Shown here in pieces: positions 12,180-23,459 of a stretch of 64,000 bases of DNA. Both the position numbers and the translations under genes were made by a program. Each line of letters opens with the position of its first letter. Position 1 is the stretch's first letter. The notes under the pieces are model-generated. The model saw nothing but the letters and a program-made list of their open reading frames with translations. It was not told the origin of the DNA and did not search any database. The DNA is from Diplolepis rosae (lineage: Eukaryota > Arthropoda > Insecta > Hymenoptera > Diplolepididae): positions 8,442,001 to 8,506,000 of the forward strand of contig JAPYXD010000308.1 of assembly GCA_030998225.1 (NCBI GenBank). The letters are read 5' to 3'.

Positions 12180-13150
12180 TTCTTGAGGAAGTTTTTACAG
12201 GAGTCTCTCAACGATCGATCTAAACTGCTTTAAAAACCGACTCGGGACATGTGGCTTTGCTGACTGACATTTTTTTTTTCTTTAAGCAATCCTGAGAGGT
12301 TCTTTTCCTCCTTGAAGAAGACTATTGTCCTATACCTAGTTAAGAAATTCGAGACGTTTATGGTGATTTTTACGAGCGGACGAAGGCATGTATTTTTGAT
12401 AAAAAAGATTTTGTATATCAGTTTTACGGACATTCCATTTTCGATTTAATAAAGTGAGGCTTTACACAATTGTAAATTATTATAATATCTATATATGTAA
12501 TTTGACTGAAAATTATTTGAACATTTTCAGAAATAACGAAAGAGTGGAAAGTTATTTATTTCTAAATTTAGTTTTATTCTGAGATGTTTCGAAAAAATAC
12601 AAATAAACGTAACATTCAAAAAATTGTATTTTAGTATTCGTGACATTAAGTGTCACATTTAAAAAGTATTATTAAATTTAATTAGTTCTGAAAATAGTCA
12701 AAACTATGAGATATTCCACCTTTATACTGAATGTGCCATTTTTATGTAAGCCAGTAGGCACATTCAACTTCCCTTGATTTATTTTATTTTCCCTGGAATA
12801 AATCGAGGAATTTTGGCCAGACGGAAATCCAGGAAAATGAAGCGCGCGTTCGGCCAGGTCACCGCGATTAACTGATGGACTCAAGAGAGGGTAGGTTGCA
12901 TACGAGCCCCTTCTATCTCCATCGGTCAATCGGACCAGGGGCGATTTTAATTGGAGCGCCGAATTGTTGCTAAGAGTCAATCATTTTTGACAACCGTTTT
13001 TATTGACGCGTAGACTTAAGATCAATATGCATAAATACCGGGACACTTTTGTATTTTAGATTATTAGAAACTGAGCCTCTGAGAGAGCAACTCCAGAGAA
13101 CCTTAGCCACTAAGTCATAATAAAAGTTCTCACTTTTTTTACGAAAGCCG
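12180..13150. other. No gene recognised
   Basis: AT-rich DNA shading into GC-richer DNA after 12800. Only short ORFs without a domain are present. It lies between arm B' and the GC-rich insert. Confidence 0.4.
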
Positions 13151-13324
13151 TCTTTTTTTTTTACTACAATCTTCCATCAGCCCTTTTGAGAGCTAACCTT
13201 TTATTTACGAAAGGAACAGAAATTCTCGTTGGCCTTCTAAACATTCTGCAGCATGGGCTCTCCAGCCCACTTGGTGAGTAGACGTCATTGAAAAGCCTGG
13301 GGAATTCCTCTCGACATTTCCGGT

Positions 13325-13490
13325 CTCCAGGGTGGCATACCGCCCTGGCGACTACCATCAGGGCGCTCTGACTCCTACGTGGAATACCGCCTAGGAGTAG
13401 ACGTCCGAAGAAGACTCCACCCTGAGATGGTACACCGCCCCAGGCAAGGGGGGGGGGGGGATTTACCACAAGGTGGAATACTGCCACGTG
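13325..13490. repeat. Cluster of four short palindromic repeats
   Basis: Four degenerate units of the type GGTGGAATACCGCC sit at about 13332, 13379, 13427 and 13472, spaced roughly 45-50 bp. Each is embedded in its own small inverted repeat, for example CCAGGG...CCCTGG and CCTA...TAGG. A 13-base G run (13448-13460) lies between units three and four. They belong to the GC-rich segment enclosed by inverted repeats. Confidence 0.55.
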
Positions 13491-13584
13491 GTGAATACCC
13501 GCTTATTGTGGACGTCTCCAGATCCAGAAGGGGACGGCGAGGAGACTTCCGGGCAGCAAGAATCGGTCCCTAAACAAATCTTCT

Positions 13585-14790
13585 TTGCAGATCCGGAGAG
13601 AGCGAAGACGGTTCCGGGACCAGCAACGGACACAGGTCTACGCAGGACGTCCACCGCTGACAGAGCAAGGGTACGCCACCCAGCCGACATGTCCGATCTT
13701 CCAGGGCAGGCCGACCAGGCTGCCCGGCGGGGACTTCCAGCTCCTCCACCTGGAACGACATCGACGAGATCCTCGCTCATCAAATAGGCCCCAAACCGAC
13801 ACCGCCCAACGAGAACCAGCGAGGTTGAGGCTCCTCCATTGGGACGTCCAGGATCGGAGGCCGGATCCTGAGAGACGTTCTCCCTCCGGTTCCAACGACA
13901 CGTCTCTCGACCCTCCTTGACCATTTTCGAGGGAGTTGGGACGTCATCGAGACGTTTCAAATCTGGGGCCAGATCCGGGAAGACATTACGTCCAGGGACC
14001 CATCCCACCAATTACCAGCGTCCCATCTCTCTTACCAAGGGAGATAGGGGATAAAATCCGAAACGTCTCCCATCTGAGGCTAGATTTAGGGATACGTTAC
14101 GACCCGGAAGCCATCCCACCAATTACCAGCGTCCCATCTCTCTTACCAAGGGAGATAGGGGATAAAATCCGAAACGTCTCCCATCTGAGGCTAGATTTAG
14201 GGATACGTTACGACCCGGAAGCCATCCCATCACTTGCCAGCGCTCCATCGCCATCTCCTCCGGAAATAGGACAAGGAAACCAAGACGTCTTGAATCTGAG
14301 GCCAGATTCAGAGAGGCAAGGCGTTCCAGAGGCTGTTCCACTGCCTCTCGAAACTCTCCTGCCAATCTCGGACGAAACCAGCCGTCCACTAGAAAAAGTG
14401 AGACGCCGAACAAGGGAAGCCACTCCACCTCAAGGGAACCAGTTCGTAGAGATCGTCACTCCGCCGCTGGACCGTCTACCTCCAACCTCTGGGAAGCAGG
14501 TGGACCTTCAGGACACCAAAACACCAACCACCAACGAAGAAGTCTTGGACATCCCAGTACGCTTCTCACCGATAGAGACTGTTGTTTCATCACAGGGATC
14601 AGCATCTCGAAAAAAGACGAAGCCCAAGGCGTTCCGAGAGCTGTTCGGGGAGGACTCGACTCCAACTGAGGAGGCACTGGTTCATACAGGGAAACAGAAC
14701 CATCCGGAAGTGGCGAAAAACCACCGAGACCTACGTCAATTTTTAAATTGTAAAGTGACACGTTTAATAACATGTCCGTTATTATATTGA
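13585..14790 (+). pseudogene. GC-rich repeat-protein ORF with one internal TGA
   Basis: A plus-strand reading frame of about 400 codons, interrupted only by TGA at 13918. It begins just after a splice-acceptor-like TTCTTTGCAG (13575-13584) and ends at 14790. The product is built of degenerate units of about 37 residues with the core DVxxLRPDPxR, followed by a Pro/Leu-rich stretch. Two consecutive units (14008-14118 and 14119-14229) are identical 111-bp repeats, indicating recent duplication. The C-terminal 100 residues are polar and contain FRELFGEDS. No signal peptide, membrane segment or known domain is seen. It is far richer in GC than the host sequence and lies between inverted repeats, so it may be a captured gene fragment or an element's own ORF. 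I do not recognise it. Confidence 0.45.
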
Positions 14791-14893
14791 CCCAAAATTC
14801 ACAGAATTTTTGTTAATTTCTCATTTCTTTGGCATAGGATTAGTTCCTTTTTATTTTCTTCGATTAAAAATATCAATGATATATATAAAAAAA
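14741..14893 (+). repeat. Inverted-repeat arm A (partner of 15184-15345)
   Basis: About 150 bp that recurs inverted at 15184-15345, with shared blocks such as AATTTTTGTTAATTTCTCA and ATTTTCTTCGATTA. The pair encloses arm B and a hammerhead core, giving the order A - B - hammerhead - A'. Confidence 0.8.
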
Positions 14894-15139
14894 ATTGAAA
14901 ATTGTTCGCGTTTTATTATCAATTACCAATTGGACTTCCTTCTTTTATAAAAAAAAAACAATTTCCGGCTGGGTTGGTCGCAAATTTCTAAGTTTTTTGT
15001 TCATTCTATACTCGACTTCTTCATTTTAAATTGCAAGCGATGAGATAAGTTTTTGAGGTTTATGATTATCCTTATTTTAATTATTCCCTTTATTTTTATT
15101 TTTGACAAAAATTTTGAATTAATCATTTAATTTATGGCA
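14894..15139 (+). repeat. Inverted-repeat arm B (partner of 11941-12170)
   Basis: The complete copy of the B repeat. It leads directly into the hammerhead core at 15140, as the terminal repeat of a Penelope-like element does. Confidence 0.75.
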
Positions 15140-15169
15140 CTGAAGAAGGCCCCCATATCGGGCCGAAAC
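15140..15169 (+). ncRNA. Hammerhead-ribozyme-like core (Penelope-like element type)
   Basis: CTGAAGA, one purine, a 5-bp stem GGCCC/GGGCC with a 7-nt loop, then GAAAC. This satisfies the CUGANGA ... GAAA catalytic core of the hammerhead ribozyme. Three other copies in the window keep the stem by compensatory changes. A GUH cleavage triplet is not obvious directly after GAAACGTTTG, so activity is uncertain. Penelope-like retroelements are known to carry such motifs in their terminal repeats. Confidence 0.65.
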
Positions 15170-15183
15170 GTTTGCCTTTCTTT

Positions 15184-15345
15184 TTTTGCGTTTTTTCATA
15201 TATAGCATTGATAATTATAATCGAAGAAAATAAAAAGAAACTGACCCTATGCCAAGGAAATGAGAAATTAACAAAAATTCTGCGAATTTTGGTTCAATAT
15301 AATAACGGACATATTGTCAAACATGTCACTTTACAATTTATGTAC
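15184..15345 (-). repeat. Inverted-repeat arm A' (partner of 14741-14893)
   Basis: Reverse complement of arm A starting 15 bp after the hammerhead core. An open frame crossing it (15172-15444) is a by-product of the repeat and not a gene. Confidence 0.8.
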
Positions 15346-17360
15346 AATGTAAAGGGCCGGTCAACTTCGAGTCTTTTCGAAATGATAGAAGAGTCAGTAC
15401 TAAACTACGTTTATCACAATCTAGGTTACGACCTTAACAATTAGGTAGTGCTCAATAAAGAAAAATAGGAATATCTACGGATATTATATCGTTTAGCACT
15501 GCTTTTTACCTTTTATTTACATTTTAGATTATCCTGAATCGAAATTTTCTCCTCTCGATAAGGTACATGAACCTTAAGACACTATAAGTCCTGTGTAAAA
15601 CCGAGTATTTCTTAAAACTGAAAATGGATAATGTGCTATATTTCAGAGAATAAAAGTCGGTTAGGGGTGATCTGAAATGTAGAAGAAAGGTGAAAAGGAG
15701 TACTAAACGGTGGCATAAGTAAATTAAAAAAAAGAAAACATTTGCTTCTCATATAATATTGTTTCAAATATGGCTAAAAAGGCCATTTTTCATTATTAGG
15801 TTAGGATATCTTGAAATACTGAAGTATGATAAAAAATTGGACAACGAATTTGTTTTTAGAACATCAAAACCTTTCGATGTGACCTACTCCGCTCTTTGGT
15901 TACAAAAAAAGTTCACTTTCGTCGGCTTGTGTTATCATACCAAAATTCGGAGATCAGAAATTATTTACAAATAATGAATCATAGATTTAAATAATATATA
16001 AAAATATAATAAAATATGATATAATAATAATAAATAAAAAGGGAAAATAATCATTTTCCCTCTCCTTTTAGTGTAATTGCTTTAAATGTTTCTAGAAGTT
16101 ATACATGCTCATTAATATTAGTCAAAATATGATAAGGACTCCATTTGTGAATAAATTAAATAAACAAATGCGAAATAAAAGAATTTTTACGCGATATGTT
16201 GATTTTTTTACAAGTCTACCTTAAAATGAGTTATTCGAGAGGCTTGATAACGGAAGATTCTTTTAAAATTCAACTTCGCAATAAATTAATTAAGTGTTAC
16301 AAACGTGTCAAGGTGACTTAATTTTTATTATCTTAAAAAATTGAATAACTGTAATTTCTGCAGCATGTATTGTATATTAAATTATAATTGAGATACAAAA
16401 TTATCGAATAAAGTCGCATGCCACCTTAAAGTGCCTCTAACTCAAGCACCTTTTGCCAGATGGTTAGTTTAGATTTCGAGTTGAAACCATACGCAACAAT
16501 GAATAAAAATTGATAAACTAAAACGAAACCTAGGAACTTAATAGGATCAGTCACATCATCGATAGAAACAGTATAGCAATGATGTTTGATTAACTAATAG
16601 ATATTTTTAATTATAAATAGTAGTTTAACAACTACTAATTGCATTGTATAGTAAAAAGTTCAACTGGTACATAGATTAAATCGTAATAATATCACCATTT
16701 TACATTCCATTCGCATAGAATATTTCCACAATGGATATAGTGTGTGTCAATAATGATACTGTCACGATTAAAACCCATACGCATCAATTAATCGAAATCT
16801 ATTGGACAATAATATTTGTTCGAATAAATTAAATGATTACTTTAGGTGCGACATGTTGTGGTATATGTGCTGCAAATATATTCCCTATATAACAAAATTG
16901 TATGTTAAAGTTTAATTACTAGTTCATGATAACGCCACTGTTAAAACATTATATTTATTCACATTAACTATGTTTCAATGTTGACATTACTACTACCAGG
17001 GAAGTAATGTTATCAGTATACAAAATATTACTACTGTTACATTGTTATACTATTATTGTGCTATTGTAAACTTTAATGTCATTACAAGCATTGTGTTCGC
17101 ATAGATAAAAGAATGAGAGAAATCGAAATAGCTTATATTTACAAGGGCATATGAAGAAGATTTTTCAAGATTTTGATTAATAATAGTGTTTTCAAATAAA
17201 TGTAAAATATAACAGTACAAGGTAAATGGTATTAAATTTGGAATTATAGAATTAAATACAGTGGCCAAAACGATAACCAGGAAGCAAAAGCGGAAAGAAG
17301 AGCAATAGTACCTATGAGAATAAACTCATTTGCATAATTAAACTCGCCACGCATTTTAAC
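15346..17360. other. AT-rich intron DNA, nothing recognised
   Basis: About 2 kb of very AT-rich sequence with AATAAT runs near 16010-16040. There is no domain-bearing ORF, TIR pair or RNA motif. Confidence 0.5.
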
Positions 17361-17364
17361 TCTC

Positions 17365-17585
17365 TAACGCTGGTCTCAATGATGTATACCTATTCTGTTT
17401 TATCATACTATTGTTATTGTTTTTATGAGGGTAAGGAAATCCGTGATCCCCCAATTTGGGCACATAGGCTTGCGCATATTTCCATTGATACTGACTCGAG
17501 GATCGAATTCTAGGCCTCTTACTCAGAAGCCCAGCTGCAACCACCTGAGCCACTGAGGCTCTTCTTTTATCATCTATAAAAGTAC
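17365..17585 (-). mobile_element. tRNA-derived SINE
   Basis: On the minus strand a pol III promoter is visible: box A-like GTGGCTCAGGTGG (about 17545) and box B-like GAATTCGATCC (about 17503), with spacing fitting a tRNA. The anticodon arm is not intact, so this is not a functional tRNA gene. A non-tRNA body follows (reads towards 17370). Confidence 0.65.
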
Positions 17586-17589
17586 ACAT

Positions 17590-19440
17590 ATACATTATTC
17601 AAATAAGCAAGCGTAAACTTGGATGGTCATATAAAGTTACTATAACCAGTGAATATACCATTCCTGAAAGGGATCTGAACCATTATTTTTCTGACTATGA
17701 AGAATAGTTAAGGTATCAGAAACCAAAATCTGACAATCAGATGAATTAATTCAGCTATTCAATATTGATACCTGATTTATCAAAACTTTATTATTATAAA
17801 ATAAGATCCAAATACTTCGAAAAGAATAAAGAAGGGACACAAATGGAGATAGATAATATTAAGAAAGAAATATAAAAATTTGAACCAACGAAAGTTACCG
17901 AACTCGATAATATATTCATAGTACAAGTGAAAATGAAGCTTGAATTAGTTTCATAGTGTATCCTAGCCTATAATTTTGAAAATTTCAAGTAGTAACTGCC
18001 AAACAACGAGTAATGAAAGAAAAGCCAAAAAACGAATTTTCAAGAATTTCAAGAAAAGGTAGGTTCAACGATAGGTTAGCCAAGAGAAGGTTCGGAAACC
18101 TCAAATGATAGAAATACTGCGGGGATGTTTTTTTTCAGACATGGACTAATCAACTTAAATATTTTATTTTAAGTTGACAAAAAAAGTAATAATAAGATTC
18201 AGTGGAATTCTGCAAATTTTAGCAGATAGTACAAAAATACTATAAAGAGTTTTTGAAGAATTTTGTACGAATTTTACAGATGATTTGCACTGCTGCGCAT
18301 ATTTTCAAAACCCTAACAGAAAAGTCAAGTTCGTTAAGCAGTCTATTATGAGCGGTATTGATTTAAATTGAATTGATTTATTGAATGTAACGGTATTGAT
18401 TTAATTTAATAAAAATGTTACAAAAAATTGAAGAATATATTATGAAATAATATAACACAAAAATGACAAAAATATCCAATTTTCCATATGTATAAAATAT
18501 TATAAATTTTGATACACGAGTTAGCAATTTCTTCATTCTATCAAATTTCAAACTAGTGATACAAGAAAGTGAGGGTAAAATTTCGTATAATTCACTATCC
18601 AAATTGAGTATGATGTTACAAGAAATTGAAAGGAGCTCCGCTATTGAGTCAGTTGATGCAGACAACTTCCCTGAAAATAAGATTGAAGAATTAGCAAAAT
18701 TTTTGTTGAAAATAATGGCGTTAACACTTCGCATTCTAATTTTTGGGATTTTTCCTACTTCGGAACATAAAAGGTTTGTTGTTCTTTTGACTTTGAGAAA
18801 CATAAGTAAACATTCAAGATTTAAATTTCGAAGCTCAAAATTTTCGAGTTTCAAGTTTTGTTGAGAAATAACGATTTGCACCAGTTTTTCAACTTATCTA
18901 ATATTGTCTGAATCTCAATGGTTCAAACAAAAACAGAAATATGTATCTTGAAAGTCCAATTATCTTGAATTTCGATATCGCGTTTTGAACGTTGATTTAA
19001 AAATATGTCAATAAGTTCCTATCTATCACGGAGTTTTTCGACTCATATGTGTATTTAGATTAGTTCTCAAAGGATTGGGTGGTTGATGCTGCACAATTAT
19101 GGATTCCCAGGGAACTCGAAATAGGTCTTATCCATAATTTCTCCTTGGCTAAAATGATTGTTCAAAAAAAGTAATGAGGTTTGCGAACATCGAAAGCCTC
19201 ACTTTCTTCATCTGAGAGATCTTCCCTACTCTTACTTAATTGCGCACACAAATTGATCGAAGGTACATCCTATTTACACAGATCAATATCGATAAATTCA
19301 GTTTTTTATATTAAGTAATTTAGGTTATTTAAAACAAGATTTTGTATTTACTTAAAAATTATCATGCGAATAAAACCAAACCATCTCAGACTAGAACATA
19401 CAAGATACGAAAAAAATTCCTCACCCTATATCCTACATTC
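17590..19440. other. AT-rich intron DNA with overlapping opposed ORFs, no supported gene
   Basis: Two frames overlap on opposite strands at 18378-18881: minus, 167 codons, hydrophobic; plus, 102 codons from 18556 with SKLSMMLQEIERSSA. Neither shows a known domain, splice signals or codon use unlike background. They may mark an old element, which I cannot name. Confidence 0.35.
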
Positions 19441-19444
19441 TTCG

Positions 19445-20510
19445 TATCTTACAAGGAATGTTTCCCAGGTGTCCAGCTCTGATTTTTTTGTTTTTTGATA
19501 TGTTGTAGAGAACAAAAATAAGCAAAACGTGTTTTTTTTATATCGGCCCTTATTTATATTTAAAAGATAAAACTAACCCTCCAGTTTTTTCGGAGAACAA
19601 ACATATTTCAAACTAGAAAAATATCTTTATGTGCCACCGGCGCGCAAAATCGTTTTTTCGCTACAGTCAACAGTAGCGCAATGTAGTATATTGCGATACA
19701 GAGGAATGAAATGTAAAAATTGAACTGCGCATGTGCCTATAGCCATGCAACGGATCACAATCTTATTCTTCTTCTTCTTCTTCTTCGTACAGCGTTAGTA
19801 CCTTACTGGCAAAGCCTTGTACATTTGAACTGCGCATGCGTCTATTAAAATCCATAACTACTACACAAGATCGATAAAATCAAAATAGCCGGGACTAGTC
19901 GTGACATATCAAGTGTAATGACTAGCGCCGCAAACAACTACAATACTAGATTAGATTCGAGTGTACGCATAAAAACTCGTATACGTACCGAAGTCACATA
20001 AAATAGAATACGTGCCAATGCACACAAATCGGGAAATTACGAGACTCGCGACAATGCTCGCAGGACTGATCGCGCCTCGGCTTCGTCTCGGCTACGCCTT
20101 GGCTTCGATCTCCTGCGAGCATTGTCGCTCGTCACGCAATAACCCTCATTGTGCGCCTAGACACGTAATATACTATTTCATTCTATTTTGTTTTACAATT
20201 TTGCTATAGATCAATTTTAAGTAAAAAATTGATGAATTGAAGACTTCTTTGCCATCAACCACCATTATTCACGTTACTGTACAAACTACCCTTAGTGAAA
20301 AAATACGTGTGCAAAAAATTGAAATATTCATTTGATTTAAAAAGAAAAGAATGAATATTATTTCGTGATGCCAGAATAGTGATTGATTGTGATGACTTAG
20401 CATCGCCACCAAGGGTGAACTACCCCTAACTAACTAGATACATATGTCTTTAAATCAAAAATTCAAAAGACGCGCAATGCTTGGACAAACGCAACATTAA
20501 TTATTTTAAA
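19445..20510 (+). repeat. Left arm of a 4.4-kb interrupted inverted repeat
   Basis: Segments 19480-19620, 20171-20300 and 20400-20500 recur in reverse complement at 23460-23860. Shared blocks: CCAGTTTTTTCGGAGAACAAA, TTCATTCTATTTTGTT, and GGTGAACTACCCCTAA followed by CATATGTCTT. The left arm is itself split by a 19620-20170 insertion that contains a palindrome and by a shorter insertion at 20300-20400. A (TTC)7 microsatellite lies at 19766-19786. Confidence 0.75.
19995..20190. repeat. Palindromic (foldback) insertion
   Basis: Near-palindrome centred at about 20088. Perfect inner arms of 18 bp (GCGACAATGCTCGCAGGA at 20048-20065 and its complement ending 20127) surround a 44-nt GC-rich loop. 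Outer arms match imperfectly out to AAATAG...CTATTT. Sits inside the left arm of the larger inverted repeat. Confidence 0.6.
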
Positions 20511-20611
20511 AATTGATATTTACCTACAATAGGTTCAAATAGTTTTCTAAAATTAGGTATATTTTCGAAGAGATAAATACGGATAAATATTCTTTTATAT
20601 ATATTTATGTA

Positions 20612-21382
20612 TTAGGTGCGCAACCAAGTTCCCGCTGTTTTTTTTATGAAGATGCAACTTTATTGTGGAAAAATGGTTACAAATGAATGATTCAAAGTAT
20701 TGCCCATCGTTAGCTACAACTTTTGCCCATATTTCTGGTAGATCTCGAATACCGTTACGGTAAAAGTGTTCATCTCTTAAGGCTATCCACGAACAAAGTG
20801 CTATCGACCGGAACAAGTAATAATCAGACGGCACAATATATGGGGAATACGGCGGGTGAGGTAAGACTTCCCATTTGAGCGTTTCTAGGTAGGTTTTAAC
20901 GGATTTAGCAACGTGAGGCCGAGCGTTGTCATGCCGTAGAATCACTTTTCCGTGCTTCTGCTTGTATTGTGGCCGTTTTTCGCGCAGTGCTCGGCTCAAA
21001 CGCATCAATTGCGATCGATACCTTCCCAAGTAATGGTTTCGTTCGGTTTCAACAGCTCATAATGAATAACATCAGCGTCTTGGAAGGTTTCTGGACTTCC
21101 TTCACGCGGACGGTCGTCAACATCGAAATCACCGTCTTTGAAGCGACGGAACCAATCACGGCACGTTGTTTCACTTAGAGCAGCATGTCCGTAAACTTTT
21201 TGGAACTCTCGATGCACTTTAGCCACCGTTTTTTTCGAATAAAAGAAGAAAATCAACACTTCCCGCAAATTACGATTATTTGGCACAAAATCAGACATTT
21301 TCACACAACCAAAAGTATATGACGCCAAAACAAAATCACTAATGTGTCAAAACGGTTTGTTTACCACATGTCTAAGCTTGGT
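20612..21382 (-). mobile_element. Mariner element with internal deletion (copy 1 of shared-deletion subfamily)
   Basis: The terminal repeat TTAGGTGCGCAAC starts at 20612 after TA. Minus-strand transposase: N-terminal HTH part 21300-21080 (MSDFVPNNRNLREVLIFFF, DWFRRFKDGDFDVDD), then an abrupt jump from FQDAD to VIHYELLKP at about 21060, then the catalytic part with HDNARPHVAKS and PYIVPSDYYLF, ending NDGQYFE at about 20690. The second half of the HTH region and the first catalytic Asp are missing. The same junction occurs in the copy at 39058-39790. Confidence 0.85.
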
Positions 21383-21384
21383 TC

Positions 21385-22748
21385 ATGATGCTTTTGTACC
21401 AAGCGTACTAGAACATATTTTATGCCTCGGAGAAGACAATTGGTTTTGTATAAGGGATTGCAATTTAATAACATTATTTCGTAAATGAAGATTTAGGTCG
21501 CAATTGTGAAGCAGTACGTCATCAGAAAAATCTCTAATATAATTCTTCCATATCCTAAATCCATGCACATCTAAAGGTTGAATTCTAAAGGTCGAATTCC
21601 CTTCGATATAATTTTTAATATGATATCTTTACCTAGTGGCTTTGCATCCTGCAAATCTTTCTCACAATGTCCGCTTCACGAGTCCAATAAAACCACACTT
21701 TCTTTATTGGTTTTTGGAAAAAAGACCTCTTCTAACCAGGTTTCAAAGTGAGCTGCATTTTCAAAACAGAAATTTAATATGAATATACGTACCAAAGAAT
21801 ATATTTTTCCTAACAAAATTATGAATCAAGAAATTTTTACACATATAATACCAGACGTGAGTTTTCCCGATTTTGATGCTGTCACATGCACATTTATCGG
21901 CCTAAATAATGTTTTTTCTAACACCATAAAGAGGGGCGACAACAATTTCCCATTAGCAGTTATAGTGGGGTGTATTGTGTAACTATGTGTAGTTGATGGT
22001 ACTGACTGTACAACACATTCTACTTTTTGTGTACCTTTGATTGCCAAAGTACGTCCAGAGTGGATTTCCAACTAAAATCCACTCTGATCAGAATTGTACA
22101 AATTTCCTGGTCCATATCTCGCAACCAAAGGGTTTATCTCATTAAAGAATTATGTAGCTTTTGTTTTTAAAACTTCGTCATCTTCTATAGTCTTGCGCGT
22201 AATAGACTTGGTTACTTTTCTTGAAACAATACGATGAGCTTTTTTAAAATTATGTATCAACTTTCGAAAAGCTTCAAATACCATGCTATTATTATTTAGC
22301 TCTTTAAATGCTTTTAAAGCCCATTGCCGAAGGTCACTATCATACAAAATATATGCCTTCAATCAATTAGCCCATCTTCGTAATTGACGTTCAGAAGACA
22401 CAAATTTAAATTTATGTTGAGCATTCCCAAGTTTGCGCCTTTCCCGTCGTTATTCCAAAATTCCACCGCTCTTCTTTTATATTCCAGATCAACGTTTTTG
22501 TCACGTTGTGAACAAACTCCGAAATATGATTTTTCGGAACAGTTCAGATTTTTATCATCCTCATCAATTTCTGCTATTTCACAGTCCATAAACGGCCCCG
22601 AAAAATTTAAAGACACTCGTTCCCACACTTCTATTTCAGAAAACTGACATATGCTATTTTTTAGCATTTTTTGGATTCTTTTAATTGAATTTCCTCCCAA
22701 GTTACATATCATCTTTGATGAAGAAAATTCCAAAAATTCAGTAGACAC
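21385..22748 (-). pseudogene. Pogo/Tigger-like (Tc5/CENP-B-type) transposase remnant
   Basis: Minus-strand frames, several times broken, read in order. At 22470-22360: DLEYKRRAVEFWNNDGKG, like the N-terminal helix-turn-helix. At 22340-22150: LRQWALKAFKEL then WIHNF-type IHNFKKAHRIVSRKVTKS, the CENP-B-type HTH. At 22071-21826: LEIHSGRT-type stretch with VECVVQSVPSTTHSYTI, of DDE_1 type. At 21560-21420: a C-terminal piece with LHNCDLNLHLRNNVIKLQSL. The catalytic part is incomplete and stops abound, so it is dead. It lies between the arms of the 19.4-23.9 kb inverted repeat, but ownership of those arms is not shown. Confidence 0.7.
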
Positions 22749-22749
22749 G

Positions 22750-23125
22750 TTTAATTCTTACTACAAGGCGACTAAAAAATTTCATCACAACCAGGTCAAT
22801 TAATTCATATGCTGTTTTCAGACATAGTAAAAAATGTTATAAAACTCGTAACGCGTGAATTCTGATACTAATTGTGAAAAAGAACAGATGCATCGGTCAT
22901 AATATGTAATAATTTCTTGAGAATTAAATCATTTTTATTCTCACAATCAATAAATGTTTACTTTCCACGCGTTTGTGCAAGCAGAGTTGCAAATAATCGA
23001 TTAGATTTTTTATTCAATTAGGCTTTAATTATAAATTAGCATACAATCGTTAATTAAACAAATTTTCATTGAGAATTAAAATTAAAATTTCAATAAAATT
23101 GTTTTCAATAGACAATTAAAATTAT
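22750..23125. other. AT-rich, nothing recognised
   Basis: Low-complexity AATTAAAATT-type sequence with no ORF. Confidence 0.5.
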
Positions 23126-23420
23126 CAGGTGTATGAATAAGTTTCCGCCGTTTTTTTGTCAAAAATTGGGCATTTATTGTGAAATAACGGAACCTTATGT
23201 TTTTTTTTAAGTATTGTTTACCGTATTGTTCTTCTTGCGTTTGCCACGAATCTTAATCCAATAATGCATCCAATTCCGCGTCTTCGTACACTTTCGGCCT
23301 TCCGCTACGTTCTTTGTCTTCGATGTCAAATTCACGCAAATGACGCTTATTCGGATCGACTCTCAAAATTTTCGCACAAAAAGAATATATTATACTGATA
23401 AAAATTCACTAATATTTCAA
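23126..23420 (-). mobile_element. Short deleted mariner copy
   Basis: The left end CAGGTGTATGAATAAGTTTCC resembles a mariner TIR. The minus strand encodes only a scrap of the HTH-linker region (DPNKRHLREFDIEDKERS then GRPKVYEDAELDALLD). About 300 bp in total; a MITE-like deletion derivative of a different mariner subfamily from 20612-21382. Confidence 0.55.
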
Positions 23421-23459
23421 GGTTCTGTTGCTGACAGATGTCCAACCTTACTTAATTAA

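Noticed and set aside
13463..14011. 182-codon minus-strand frame
   Set aside because: GC-rich shadow. The plus-strand frame carries the unit repeats in phase with the 111-bp duplication; the minus frame ends before it.
18378..18881. 167-codon minus-strand frame overlapping a 102-codon plus-strand frame
   Set aside because: AT-rich, no known domain, no splice or start context; opposed overlapping frames are expected by chance in such composition.
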